Shown here piece after piece: positions 45,917 through 54,674 of a stretch of DNA of 64,000 nt. The position numbers and the translations under genes are program-made. This DNA comes from Streptomyces sp. 11x1. GTDB taxonomy: Bacteria > Actinomycetota > Actinomycetes > Streptomycetales > Streptomycetaceae. The notes below the pieces were generated by a model. That model searched no databases, had not been told where the DNA came from, and saw only the letters and a list, made by a program, of their open reading frames with translations. The DNA lies in assembly GCF_032598905.1 (NCBI RefSeq), contig NZ_CP122458.1:4154001-4218000 (forward strand). Reading direction: 5' to 3'. How positions within the stretch are numbered: the first letter of the stretch is position 1; each line of letters begins with the position of its first letter.

Positions 45917-46265
45917 GGAAACGTGGAGCAGTCAGCCGACCGAAGGAGAGGGTTGGCGGGGGAGGGACGAAAGCGGAGGAGGGAGAGGGCAAGGGGGCAA
46001 GCGGGCAAGCGGGCAAGCCGAGGGACAGGCGGGGCCCGAGCTGCGAGCCAGGAACCGCGAGACGCGATGCCCGAGCAGGGAGCCGCGAGGCGCGAGGCGC
46101 GAGGCGCGAGACTCCAACCGCGCATCGCGAGGCCCGAGTCGCGAACCGCGAGATCCCCAGCGAGAGCGAGCGGCCCCACGATCCTGACCCACCCGCCAGC
46201 CCACCAGCCAGCCCACCAGCCCGAGCAGCCAACCCGCCCGAGCAGATCGAACACCCCGGAAGGTC
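45917..46265. repeat. Non-coding region with short direct repeats
   Basis: 349 bp. Runs of GCGGGCAA (near 45995-46015), GCGAGGC (near 46080-46110) and CAGCCCAC (near 46198-46222) follow one another, with further degenerate CGCGAG pieces. No reading frame has a credible start or composition. It probably holds the promoter of the amidase gene. Confidence 0.6.
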
Positions 46266-47600
46266 ATGGACCCGCACACCTACCAGCACCGTTGCTCACC
46301 ACAGCCGCCCGGTGGCCTCGCCGGCGGTGGCCTCGCCGGCGACGGGCTCGCGGCACTCCCGGCCGTGCGGATCGCCGACGGCGTACGCACGGGTGAGTGG
46401 CGGGCCGTCGATGTCGTCGCGGCGGCGCTCGCCCGGATCGAGCGGGTCGAGCCCACGCTGCACGCGTTCATCGAGGTGTGGGCGGAGGAGGCCCTGCGGC
46501 AGGCCAGGGAGGTGGATGTGCGGGTCGCCGCGGGCGCGCGGCTGCCGTTGGCCGGGGTGCCGATCGGAGTCAAGGGGCGGGCCGGGATACGAACCGCTGT
46601 GGCTCGGGCGTTGATGGCGGCCGGGTGTGTGCCCGTGGGGGCCACCTCCGTTCCCGGGCCCGGAACTCCCTGGCAGACCTGGGGTCTCGGCGCAGGTGGA
46701 CGAACCGTCAACCCCTGGTGCCCCGACCGGACTCCGGGTGGCTCCTCCGCCGGGTCGGCCGCGGCCGTTGCCACCGGACTCGTTCCCATGGCGACCGGGA
46801 CCGATGGTGCCGGGTCGGTACGGATTCCGGCGGCCTGGTGCGGGGTCGTCGGGCTGAAGACCACGAACGGGCGGCTGCCTTCCGCCGACCGCACTGGCCT
46901 CGCCTCCCCCGGCATCCTCACCCGCCACGCATCGGACGCGGCGACGTATTGGCGGTGCGTGAGTGTGGTGGGCGGTGAATCAGGCATGGGCTTCGAGCCC
47001 GGGGCCGGGTTCGTCGGCGTGGTCCCGTCCTCGCCCCTCACCGCCCTCTGGTCCCCCGATCTCGGCTTCGCCGACCCCGACCCCGGTCCCGCCTCCGCCG
47101 CCCATGGTGCCGCGCTCCGGCTCGCCGACTCCGGGCTCGTACGGCTCGTACGGCCGGACGAATCCGTAAGGCTGGAGGACCCTGCGGCTGCCTGGCTCGC
47201 TCTGCGCGGTGCGGCGCGCTCCGACTCTGCGGCCGTGCGGGCGGCTCAGGCGATCCGCGCCGAGAACGACCGACGGCTCGCCGCCCTCTTCTCCGACGCC
47301 GATCTGCTGCTGACCCCCACCACACCCAACGCGCCCCACGGCCACGAAGGCCCCGGCGACCGCTACTCCACGTCCCTGACCTGGGCGTTCAACCTCAGCG
47401 GCCACCCGGCCCTGAGCATCCCGGCCGGCATCACCTCCGACGGCTGCCCGGTCGGACTTCAACTGGTGGCCCGGCATGGCGAGGAGGAGCTGTTGCTACG
47501 GGTGGCGGAAGCCGCCGAAGCCGCACACGCCTCTCCAGCCCCTCCAGCCATCCCCACCTCCACCCCCGACCCCCAGCCAGAAGCGGAGCACCCGGCATGA
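46266..47600 (+). CDS. Amidase signature family hydrolase
   Basis: 444 residues. The Ser-cisSer-Lys triad is visible: Lys103 in PIGVKGRAG, Ser161 in PGGSSAGSAAAVATG and the nucleophile Ser184 in GTDGAGSVRIPA. LLTPTTPNAP and NLSGHPALSIPAG are the usual later blocks. It hydrolyses an amide in the cytosol; the substrate is unknown. The N-terminus has a short repeat (GGLAGGGLAGDGLA). GGAAGG lies just before the ATG. Its stop overlaps the NUDIX start (ATGA), so the two are coupled. Confidence 0.92.
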   Translation: MDPHTYQHRCSPQPPGGLAGGGLAGDGLAALPAVRIADGVRTGEWRAVDVVAAALARIERVEPTLHAFIEVWAEEALRQAREVDVRVAAGARLPLAGVPIGVKGRAGIRTAVARALMAAGCVPVGATSVPGPGTPWQTWGLGAGGRTVNPWCPDRTPGGSSAGSAAAVATGLVPMATGTDGAGSVRIPAAWCGVVGLKTTNGRLPSADRTGLASPGILTRHASDAATYWRCVSVVGGESGMGFEPGAGFVGVVPSSPLTALWSPDLGFADPDPGPASAAHGAALRLADSGLVRLVRPDESVRLEDPAAAWLALRGAARSDSAAVRAAQAIRAENDRRLAALFSDADLLLTPTTPNAPHGHEGPGDRYSTSLTWAFNLSGHPALSIPAGITSDGCPVGLQLVARHGEEELLLRVAEAAEAAHASPAPPAIPTSTPDPQPEAEHPA

Positions 47601-48148
47601 GATGGACCGTTCACGGTGAACGCACGCTCCACGACACCCCATGGGTCCGGCTGCGGTCGCTGGACGTCGAACGGCCCGACGGTGGCCGCGGCGACTACCA
47701 CGTGGTCCGGCTGCGGGACCTTGCCGTCACCGCGGCCGTCGACGACCGGCAACGGGTCCTGATGATGTGGCGCCACCGCTTCGTCACGGACACCTGGGCC
47801 TGGGAGCTGCCCATGGGCCTGGTCGAGGACGGGGAGCGGCCGGCGGAGGCGGCGGCCCGGGAGCTGGAGGAGGAGACCGGATGGCGGCCCGGGTCGCTGC
47901 GGGAGCTGCTCTACGCGCAGCCGGCGGCCGGGATCACCGACACCCAGCACTTCGTGTACCGCACGGACGACGCCCGCCGCGTCGGCGAGCCCACGGAACA
48001 GAACGAGTCCGACCGTCTGGAGTGGATCCCCCTGACCGACGTGCCCGGTCTGATCGCCCGCCGGGAGCTTGTCAGCAGCGCCACCCTCGTCGCCGTCATG
48101 GCCCTGCTCCTGGAGCTGCCGACCCCGGACCTGGGCACACCCGCCTGA
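47597..48148 (+). CDS. NUDIX hydrolase (ADP-ribose pyrophosphatase-like)
   Basis: 183 residues. A full NUDIX box, GLVEDGERPAEAAARELEEE followed by TGW, fits Gx5Ex7REUxEExGU. ELPMGLVEDGE, YAQPAAGITDTQHFVYR and ESDRLEWIPL place it near ADP-ribose/NDP-sugar pyrophosphatases, which split nucleoside diphosphates linked to another moiety using Mg2+. Translated with the amidase upstream; the link between the two reactions is not clear. Confidence 0.93.
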   Translation: MRWTVHGERTLHDTPWVRLRSLDVERPDGGRGDYHVVRLRDLAVTAAVDDRQRVLMMWRHRFVTDTWAWELPMGLVEDGERPAEAAARELEEETGWRPGSLRELLYAQPAAGITDTQHFVYRTDDARRVGEPTEQNESDRLEWIPLTDVPGLIARRELVSSATLVAVMALLLELPTPDLGTPA

Positions 48149-48161
48149 GCCCCCTCGACAT

Positions 48162-48194
48162 TACATGCATGCACATATATTTCCTACGCATGTA
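48162..48194. promoter_or_regulatory. AT-rich dyad upstream of NAD(P)H oxidoreductase
   Basis: TACATGC (48162-48168) and GCATGTA (48188-48194) are inverted repeats in one of the few AT-rich patches of the window (CACATATATTTCC between them). It ends 31 bp before the next ATG. A likely promoter/operator. Confidence 0.5.
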
Positions 48195-48225
48195 GCTGCC
48201 GTACGCCAAGTGCTCAGGGGACCCC

Positions 48226-48858
48226 ATGACCCGTCGCTTTCTCTTCGTGCTCGGCAGCAGTCGGGCCGGCGGGAATTCCGAGATGCCGGCCCGCGCGGCG
48301 GCTGAGCAGTTGCCCGACGGGGTCGAGCGGCAGTGGGTGGATCTCGTGGAGCATCCGCTGCCGGACTTCGGGGACCTGCGGCACGACAGTGACCACGTAC
48401 GGCCCCAGGGCGACAACCGGGCGCTGCTGCTGGACGCCACGCTCGCGGCCACGGACATCGTGATCGCGTCGCCGCTGTACTGGTACTCCGTGTCCGCCCA
48501 CGTCAAGCGCTACCTCGACCACTGGTCGGGCTGGCTGCGCACCCCGGGCGGCGACTTCAAGAAGACCATGGCCGGCCGCACCCTCTGGGGCGTCACCGCG
48601 CTCGCCCACTACGAGGAGGAGGTCGCCGAGCCCCTCATCGGGACGCTCAACCACTCCGCCGCCTACCTGGGCATGCTCCCCCACCGCCTTGAGGGCGTGG
48701 GAGGTACCCCCATCGGCGGAGTGCTCCTGGGCAACGGCATCAAGCCCGGCGACGTGCTCCGGGACACCGCCGCCCTGACCCGGGCGAAGACGTTCCCCAG
48801 CACGGAGCCGCCGTTCGCGCGCCTCCCGTACGACACGGAGGAAGAGGCCGCCGCCTGA
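48226..48858 (+). CDS. NAD(P)H-dependent flavin oxidoreductase (flavodoxin fold)
   Basis: 210 residues. LFVLGSSRAGGNSEMPARAA is the FMN phosphate loop, DIVIASPLYWYSVSAHVKRYLDHW the second flavin contact, as in WrbA/KefF/NAD(P)H dehydrogenase-2-like proteins that reduce quinones or nitro compounds. AGGGGACCCC precedes the ATG. Tail-to-tail with the ABC permease gene only 9 bp away, with both stop codons in one hairpin. Confidence 0.9.
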   Translation: MTRRFLFVLGSSRAGGNSEMPARAAAEQLPDGVERQWVDLVEHPLPDFGDLRHDSDHVRPQGDNRALLLDATLAATDIVIASPLYWYSVSAHVKRYLDHWSGWLRTPGGDFKKTMAGRTLWGVTALAHYEEEVAEPLIGTLNHSAAYLGMLPHRLEGVGGTPIGGVLLGNGIKPGDVLRDTAALTRAKTFPSTEPPFARLPYDTEEEAAA

Positions 48859-48875
48859 GCCGTCGCGTCAGGCGG
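48851..48875. terminator. Hairpin embracing two convergent stop codons
   Basis: CCGCCTGA (48851-48858) pairs with TCAGGCGG (48868-48875) across a 9-nt loop. Each arm ends in a TGA stop, one for each convergent gene. Short for a terminator but exactly placed. Confidence 0.5.
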
Positions 48876-49842
48876 TGATGTCCTTCACCGTGAACCTCGC
48901 CCACGCCGCCGACCCGAACACCGCCGCGTACACGGCCTGAAGACCGAGATTGCGCTGGAGGTCGTCCCAGTAGACCGGCTCGCGCATCAGATCGGCGAAG
49001 GAGAGCCAGTAGTGGGAGAAGAAGTACGGGTGGAGGGCGTCGAGCTGGGGGATCTGGTCGAGGATCTGGACGGTGATGAGCAGCCCGACCGTGGTGGCCA
49101 TGGCGGCGATGCCGCTGTTGGTGAGGGTGGAGATGAACAGCCCGAGGGCCGCGACACCGATCAGTGACGCCGCCACCGCCAGCGCGATCAGCAGGGCCCG
49201 CAGCAGGCCCTCGGCGAAACTGATCCGGGTACCGGAGATCGTGGTGAGGTCCCCGAGCGGGAACAGCAGCGCCCCGACCGCCAGTGCGGAGGCCGCGACC
49301 ACCAGGGTCGCGACCAGGCAGAACGTCATGGTCGTCGCGTACTTGGTGAACAGCAGCCGGGTCCGGCCCGCGGGTGAGACCAGGAGGTAGCGGAGGGTGC
49401 CCGCGTTCGCCTCGCCCGCGATCGCGTCCCCGGCGATCACGCCGACGGCCATCGGCAGGAAGAAGGGAAGCGTCGCGGCCAGCGCCGTGAACACCAGGAA
49501 CAGACCGTTGTTGGTGATCTGCGCGATGAACGCGGGCCCGCCACCACCGCCCCCGCCCTCCGGTCCGCCGCCCATCGACGACCCGTCGCCCGTCTCGATC
49601 CGCACCGCGATCCCGACGAGGATCGGCACGGCCGCGAGGACACCCAGCAGCGCGATCGTCCGCCACCGCCGGAAGGTCGTCAGCAACTCGCTGCGGAACA
49701 GTCCGAAGGTCCACAGGAGGCTGGGGGTGCGCGCGGGGGCGGTCGCCTGCGCGGCGGCCGGTGCGGTCTCCTCCGGCGGCGCGTCCGGCGCGTCCGGTGT
49801 CTCCTGCGGGGCCTGCGGCCCGGACGTGTCAGCCCGCGACAT
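48868..49842 (-). CDS. ABC-2 type transporter permease
   Basis: 324 residues. A Pro/Ala-rich cytosolic lead of ~40 residues precedes six helices, with a Gly-rich extracytoplasmic loop (MGGGPEGGGGGGGPAF). GEANAGTLRYLLVSPAGRTRLLFTKY is the typical ABC-2 coupling region. With the ATPase upstream it forms an exporter of unknown substrate. The ATG at 49842 lies 14 bases inside the ATPase gene; the two are coupled. Confidence 0.9.
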   Translation of the reverse strand: MSRADTSGPQAPQETPDAPDAPPEETAPAAAQATAPARTPSLLWTFGLFRSELLTTFRRWRTIALLGVLAAVPILVGIAVRIETGDGSSMGGGPEGGGGGGGPAFIAQITNNGLFLVFTALAATLPFFLPMAVGVIAGDAIAGEANAGTLRYLLVSPAGRTRLLFTKYATTMTFCLVATLVVAASALAVGALLFPLGDLTTISGTRISFAEGLLRALLIALAVAASLIGVAALGLFISTLTNSGIAAMATTVGLLITVQILDQIPQLDALHPYFFSHYWLSFADLMREPVYWDDLQRNLGLQAVYAAVFGSAAWARFTVKDITA

Positions 49843-50776
49843 CGAAACCCTCCCCCGTGAGTGCCACGAACGCGTCCTCCAGGGAGGCGCGTTCGAGGGC
49901 GAAGCCGCGGACGCGAACGCCCGCGGTGACCAGTGCGGCGGTCAGTTCGGCGAGGTCGCGGTCGGGTGGGGGCGGTTCCGCCGTCACCCGGCCACCCGCC
50001 TCGGCCACGACCACGTCCGCGATTCCCTGCTCCTTGAGCACCCGGGCCGCGTCCGCCGTGTCGGGGGTGGTGACGACGAGACGGCCGCGTGCGCCGGCGG
50101 CCAGTTCGGTCACCGCGCCCTGGGTGATGAGCCGGCCCCGGGCCATCACGGCGGCGTGCGTGCACACCTGCTCGATCTCGTCGAGAAGGTGGGAGGAGAG
50201 GAAGACGGTGGTGCCGTCGGACGCCAACTCCCGTACCAGCGTGCGGATCTCACGCATCCCCTGCGGGTCAAGCCCGTTCGTCGGCTCGTCGAGGACGAGG
50301 AGGCGGCGCGGCTGGAGCAGGGCCGCCGCGAGGCCCAGCCGCTGCTTCATGCCGAGCGAGTACGCCTTCGCCTTCTTGCCGGCGGCGGCCGCGAGCCCCA
50401 CCCGGTCGAGTGCGGCCGCGACCCGCGTACGCCGGGTGCGCGGGTCGGCGGTCGGGTCGGCGGAGTCGTAGCGGAGCAGGTTGTCTCGGCCGGAGAGGAA
50501 GCCGTAGAGGGCGGGGCCCTCGATGAGCGCGCCGACGTGCGGGAGGACGGTCCGGGTGGAGCGCGGCATGGGCCGGCCGAGGACCTGGGCCGTGCCCGAG
50601 GTCGGCTCGATCAGGCCCATCAGCATGCGGATGGTGGTGGTCTTGCCCGAGCCGTTCGGGCCGAGGAAGCCGAAGACGCTGCCGCTGGGAACCGTCAGCT
50701 CCAGGTGGTCCACGGCCACCTGTCCGCCGCGGAAGGTCTTGGTCAGCCCCTGGGTGTGGATGGCTGCGTCGCTCAT
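49829..50776 (-). CDS. ABC transporter ATP-binding protein
   Basis: 315 residues. Walker A FLGPNGSGKTTTIRMLMGL, signature SLGMKQRLGLAAALL, Walker B LLVLDEPTNGLDPQG and the H-loop STVFLSSHLLDE-type segment (TVFLSSHLLDEIEQV). The C-terminal extension after residue ~220 is usual in drug/antimicrobial-type exporters. Start ATG at 50776 was chosen over an upstream in-frame start because MSDAAIHTQGL begins the ABC fold. A GAGGGGAGCC ribosome binding site lies upstream. Confidence 0.94.
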   Translation of the reverse strand: MSDAAIHTQGLTKTFRGGQVAVDHLELTVPSGSVFGFLGPNGSGKTTTIRMLMGLIEPTSGTAQVLGRPMPRSTRTVLPHVGALIEGPALYGFLSGRDNLLRYDSADPTADPRTRRTRVAAALDRVGLAAAAGKKAKAYSLGMKQRLGLAAALLQPRRLLVLDEPTNGLDPQGMREIRTLVRELASDGTTVFLSSHLLDEIEQVCTHAAVMARGRLITQGAVTELAAGARGRLVVTTPDTADAARVLKEQGIADVVVAEAGGRVTAEPPPPDRDLAELTAALVTAGVRVRGFALERASLEDAFVALTGEGFDVAG

Positions 50777-50931
50777 GGCTCCCCTCGGGTACGGCCGGTG
50801 GGCCGGGACGGCGTACCAGCCGTCCCGGCCCACAGCCGAACGTCACTCCTGCACCGGACCGGTGCCACCGCTGCACCGCCCCGGCCCACCGAGACGGCTT
50901 CACCGCGCCGGCTTCACCGCGCCCGGCGGCT

Positions 50932-52293
50932 CTACTTCGCCGCGTTCGCCGCCTTCACCAGGGCGTCCTTGGTGACGGCGCCCGCGTACACCTTGCCGTC
51001 ATCGGTGAAGAGGACGTTGATCAGCCGGGTCTTGAAGACCGTACCCGAGCCGAACTCGCCCTTGACCTGGTCACCGAGGGAGTTCAGGAAGCCGTCGACC
51101 CGGGCGTCGCCGGACGACTCGCCGCCGCCCGTCGCCATGCCGGCCTCGGACCCGCCGTCGATCACGGCGATCGTGCTCCAGCCCTTGCCGATCATCTTCA
51201 GCCCGTCGAGCCCGCTCGCGAACTCCTCCTCGGAACCCTCGGAGCCCTTGAGCCCCTTGCCGTCCTCGTTCTTGAACTCACCGTGCTTGCCGGGCCCCTC
51301 GAACGCGGAGTCGCCGGACCCGGACGCGTGGCTGCCCGACTTCTCGACCTCGTCCGCCTCGGTGACCTTCGCGCCCTTCGGCGGGGTGAAGTCGAACGTC
51401 GACACGCTCGGCTTGCCGAAGTCGACCTTCGTGAAGCCCGCGTCCACGACGGCCGCGCCACCGCTCGCCGGGGTGAGCGTGAACTTCAGCGGCAGCCCCG
51501 TCTTCTCGTCGACGGCGATGGAGATCGCCCCGACCGTGGAGCCGGACTGCTTCGGCTTGATGACCAGCTTGTACGCGTCCCGCCCGGCGACCTGAGCGGT
51601 CCCGTCGACGGCCACGGACGTGGTGTCGTCGACGGCCTTCAGGGCCTCCTCGGCGAGCTGCTGGGGCGTGGCGGGTACGTCCTCGGCGGTGTCCGGGGCG
51701 TCCTTGCCGCCCTTGCCCGCGCGGTCCTCGCCCTCGCCCTTCGGGCCGGCGTCGGTCGCGTGGTAGACCTCGTTCGAGGCGCTGTCGTACGCCCACAGGT
51801 CGTCGCCGTTGTGGATGACGCTGTACTCGGCCGCCTCGTCCAGCAGCGACAGCTTCTGCTTGTCGGGTCCGTCGGCGGCGATCCGCAACGTGTGGGTGCC
51901 GGTTGCGAGTTCGAGCAGCTTGGAGGACGGGTCGGCGGAGGAACCGCCGTCGCCGCCGGGGGCGCCCTGCGACCCCAGGCTGTCCGCCAGGCCGCCCAGG
52001 TCGGGCAGGCCCAGATCCGTGGTGATCTTCACCGTGCCGGACACCTGCTGCACGTCGGACGCGGCGATCTTCTCGATGAGTTCCTGCGCGCTGATCTTCG
52101 GCAGATCGGGGTCACCGGAGCCGGCGAAGGCCGGGACGAGCCCGATGGTCGCGGCCGCCACGCCCAGCACGGTGACCGGGACGACGTACCGTGCGGCCTT
52201 GCGTCGCCGTGCCGAGCGCGCCTCCTCGGCCTCGGCCGCGAGCACGGCCGCGTCGCCGGACCGGGTGCTGTCGTCGGTTTCGTACGGTGCCAT
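50932..52293 (-). CDS. LolA-like/DUF2092 exported protein
   Basis: 453 residues. A cytosolic lead with RRRK is followed by one membrane segment (about 35-57, YVVPVTVLGVAAATIGLVPAF) with no lipobox Cys. The rest is beta-rich with paired strands (VSGTVKITTDLGL, KLSLLDEAAEYSVIHNGDDLW, YKLVIKPKQ, AISIAVDEKTGLPLKFTLTP), the pattern of LolA/LppX-type half-barrels that bind lipids or lipoproteins. A Ser/Gly/Asp-rich insert lies near residues 325-360. It stands beside the ABC exporter but is transcribed from its own region. Function in actinobacteria unknown. Confidence 0.8.
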   Translation of the reverse strand: MAPYETDDSTRSGDAAVLAAEAEEARSARRRKAARYVVPVTVLGVAAATIGLVPAFAGSGDPDLPKISAQELIEKIAASDVQQVSGTVKITTDLGLPDLGGLADSLGSQGAPGGDGGSSADPSSKLLELATGTHTLRIAADGPDKQKLSLLDEAAEYSVIHNGDDLWAYDSASNEVYHATDAGPKGEGEDRAGKGGKDAPDTAEDVPATPQQLAEEALKAVDDTTSVAVDGTAQVAGRDAYKLVIKPKQSGSTVGAISIAVDEKTGLPLKFTLTPASGGAAVVDAGFTKVDFGKPSVSTFDFTPPKGAKVTEADEVEKSGSHASGSGDSAFEGPGKHGEFKNEDGKGLKGSEGSEEEFASGLDGLKMIGKGWSTIAVIDGGSEAGMATGGGESSGDARVDGFLNSLGDQVKGEFGSGTVFKTRLINVLFTDDGKVYAGAVTKDALVKAANAAK

Positions 52294-52860
52294 GTGTGCC
52301 TTACCTCCGTCGTCGGCGGCGGCGTCTGCTCTCAGCCGCCATTCTCACCCGAATCGGTGAGGAGTGGTGATACCCATCTGACCAAATCGGCCAGAGGGAA
52401 TCGTCAGACTCGGGACTCAACTCCACGTACTGCTACGGGATGACATGGCGGACCGTCAGGGATGACATGACGAGGCGGCACCTCCCCACGACCCGTAGGG
52501 GACGCCGCCGACGACCGGCCTCGGACGGAGACGACGAAGCCGGGGCGAGGACGATCGGGCACGGTGATGTCCGGGCACGGTAACGTCCGGGCCGACGACG
52601 ATCCGGCGCGGTGGCTGTCCGGCGCGGGGGCTTTCCCCGGCCCGGGGGGTGTCCCCGGCGCGGGCGGCTGTCCGGCGCGGGGCCCGTACGGCCAGGACCC
52701 GTCCGGCGCGAGGACGATCGGGCGCAAGGACGATCGGCCCAGGGGGTGTCCCCGGCGCGGGCGGCTGTCCGGCGCGGGGCCCGTACGGCGCCGGTGGCTG
52801 TCCGCGCAGGACCCCTCCCGCGCCGTGGCTGTCCGGCGCAGGAACCGTCCCGCGCGGTGG
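52294..52860. other. Intergenic region with dyad and 46-bp direct repeat
   Basis: 567 bp. CTCACC-CGAATC-GGTGAG (52344-52361) is a dyad about 50 bp upstream of the LolA-like gene and may be its operator. Two exact 46-bp copies (GGGGTGTCCCCGGCGCGGGC and onward) lie at 52646-52691 and 52743-52788. Frames through the repeats lack good starts; no gene seen. Confidence 0.6.
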
Positions 52861-53871
52861 CTAGCCGGCGCGGTGCACCACGGCGTCGCACAGCTCCACC
52901 AGCGCCGCCTTCGCGTCGCAGTCCGGGAGGGGGGCCAGCACGGCGCGGGCCTCTTCCGCGTAGCGGATCGTGTCGCGGCGGGCCTGCTCCAGCGCGGGGT
53001 GGACGCGGAGCCGGGCCAGGGCCTCGGCGTGGCGGGCGTCGTCGGTGAGGTCGGAGTCGAGCAGCTCGCACAGGGCGATGTCGTCCGCCAGCCCCAGCCG
53101 GCCCGCCCGCTCGCGCAGCCGCAGCACCGGCATGGTCGGCACGCCCTCACGGAGGTCCGTGCCGGGGGTCTTGCCGGACTCGTGGGAGTCGGAGGCGATG
53201 TCGAGGACGTCGTCGGCGAGTTGGAAGGCGACGCCGAGCCGCTCCCCGTACTGGGTGAGGATGTCGACCACGGTCTCGTCGGCCCCGGCCATCAGCGCGC
53301 CGAGCCGTCCGGCGACCGCGACCAGCGAGCCGGTCTTGCCGCCGAGCACGTCGAGGTAGTGGTCGATCGGGTCGCGGCCGTCGCGCGGCCCGGCGGTCTC
53401 CAGGATCTGCCCGGTGACCAGCCGCTCGAAGGCCTCGGCCTGGATGCGGACGGCGTCGGGGCCGAGGTCGGCGAGGACATGGGAGGCGCGGGCGAAGAGG
53501 AAGTCGCCGGTGAGGACGGCGAGGGAGTTGTCCCAGCGGGCGTTGGCGCTCGGCACGCCCCGGCGCACCTCGGCCTCGTCCATCACGTCGTCGTGGTACA
53601 GCGTGGCGAGATGGGTCAGCTCGACCACGACCGCCGAGGGCACGACGCCCGGCGCGTAGGGGTCGCCGAACTGCGCCGCGAGCATCACCAGCAGGGGGCG
53701 GAACCGTTTGCCGCCCGCGCGCAGCAGGTGCTGGGCGGCCTCCTGAATGAAGGGGACCTCGCTCTTGGTCGCCTCCAGCAGACCCTCCTCGACGGCCGCC
53801 ATTCCGGCCTGGACATCGGCTTCGAGAGCCTGGTCCCGCGCGCTCAGCCCAAACGGCTCGACGACGGTCAC
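52861..53871 (-). CDS. Trans-polyprenyl diphosphate synthase
   Basis: 336 residues. First Asp-rich motif DDVMDEAEVRRG (DDxxD at 94-98), second DDVLD (220-224), GGKRFRP (53-59) and GKTGSLVAVA are the isoprenyl synthase core. FQLADDVLDIA and the residues before the first motif suggest a medium/long-chain product such as the menaquinone side chain. That would supply quinone for the respiratory genes, but the chain length cannot be fixed here. GTG at 53871 follows AGGAGAACC. Confidence 0.95.
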   Translation of the reverse strand: MTVVEPFGLSARDQALEADVQAGMAAVEEGLLEATKSEVPFIQEAAQHLLRAGGKRFRPLLVMLAAQFGDPYAPGVVPSAVVVELTHLATLYHDDVMDEAEVRRGVPSANARWDNSLAVLTGDFLFARASHVLADLGPDAVRIQAEAFERLVTGQILETAGPRDGRDPIDHYLDVLGGKTGSLVAVAGRLGALMAGADETVVDILTQYGERLGVAFQLADDVLDIASDSHESGKTPGTDLREGVPTMPVLRLRERAGRLGLADDIALCELLDSDLTDDARHAEALARLRVHPALEQARRDTIRYAEEARAVLAPLPDCDAKAALVELCDAVVHRAG

Positions 53872-54381
53872 GAGGGTTCTCCTGTCTGCTGACGTCTACT
53901 GACGATCACACGGTCGCACGGTCGGTCTGGTTCGCTCTCACGGGCGATGACACAGTTTGTCGATCTGTCGCTGCCATCACCCGAGTCAGCGTATCCGGTC
54001 ACCTTTCGATCACCACGAGCGCCCACGGGTCGACGCGCGTACGGCACCCGCGCGAGGCCCGCCCCGGGTACCCGCTCCACCGCGGGAGACCCCCACCGGC
54101 ATGCGGCGACCCCCGCGGACACCCGAAGACCCTCACGGACACCCGAACTCCCTCGGATTCGCCCGCGAACACACAGCCCGACTTGACCGATTTGCCGCAT
54201 AGCCAGCACTTCACCCCACTCCTCCCGTGAGTTGAGTCACCAGCCCCGCTCGGCGCAACCGTCCACCACCGCGCCGACTTTCCCTTTGCGGTAGGCAAGT
54301 TGACCCGGGAACACGCATCGGAAATAGCCGCCGAATCACACCAAACTCAAGGTCAACTAGACCTACCGGCCAAACCGGGAC
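53872..54381. other. Intergenic region, nothing definite
   Basis: 510 bp between the divergent polyprenyl synthase and the riboswitch-controlled gene. It should contain the synthase promoter. Short frames here are composed of Arg/Pro/Thr and are not credible genes. I see no repeat or RNA gene. Confidence 0.5.
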
Positions 54382-54409
54382 TTGTTCCGATCGTGTGCTC
54401 TCGCATACG
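54382..54409 (+). promoter_or_regulatory. Candidate promoter of the riboswitch RNA
   Basis: TTGTTC (54382-54387) and CATACG (54404-54409) with a 16-bp spacer. Transcription would begin shortly before the conserved riboswitch sequence. Confidence 0.35.
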
Positions 54410-54423
54410 TTCACACCCCGTCC

Positions 54424-54650
54424 GGACGGACCGCCGAATCCTGCCGCCGCCCGGACTCCCCACCCATCACCACTCATCCACGCACGGCAGGAGCGGGGGA
54501 CCCAGGTAAGCGCCGGTCCGGCATTTCCCCCATCGGACCGGCTAGGGGTGAAGCCACGCGCAGTAGGCCCAGCGGACGCGGCACGCACAGCGACCGCCGG
54601 GACGGCGCGCGTGGCCGGGCATCTCCAGCCCGAACCCGACAGCTCACCCC
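54424..54650 (+). ncRNA. c-di-AMP (ydaO/yuaA) riboswitch
   Basis: The leader contains the conserved blocks of the ydaO class in order: CCGCCGAATCCTGCC, then GGAGCGGGGGACCCAGG and GGGGTGAAGCC followed by a second GC-rich half. It lies directly upstream of a secreted LysM/transglycosylase gene, the usual Streptomyces target. In this class c-di-AMP binding normally turns expression off, so wall hydrolase levels would follow the second messenger. Boundaries are approximate. Confidence 0.88.
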
Positions 54651-54674
54651 GCAGGCGACGGAGAGGAATCCGCC

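Noticed and set aside
53868..54209. Minus-strand frame of 113 codons upstream of the polyprenyl synthase
   Set aside because: Arg/Gly/Val-rich, overlaps the synthase promoter region, and has no recognisable motif.
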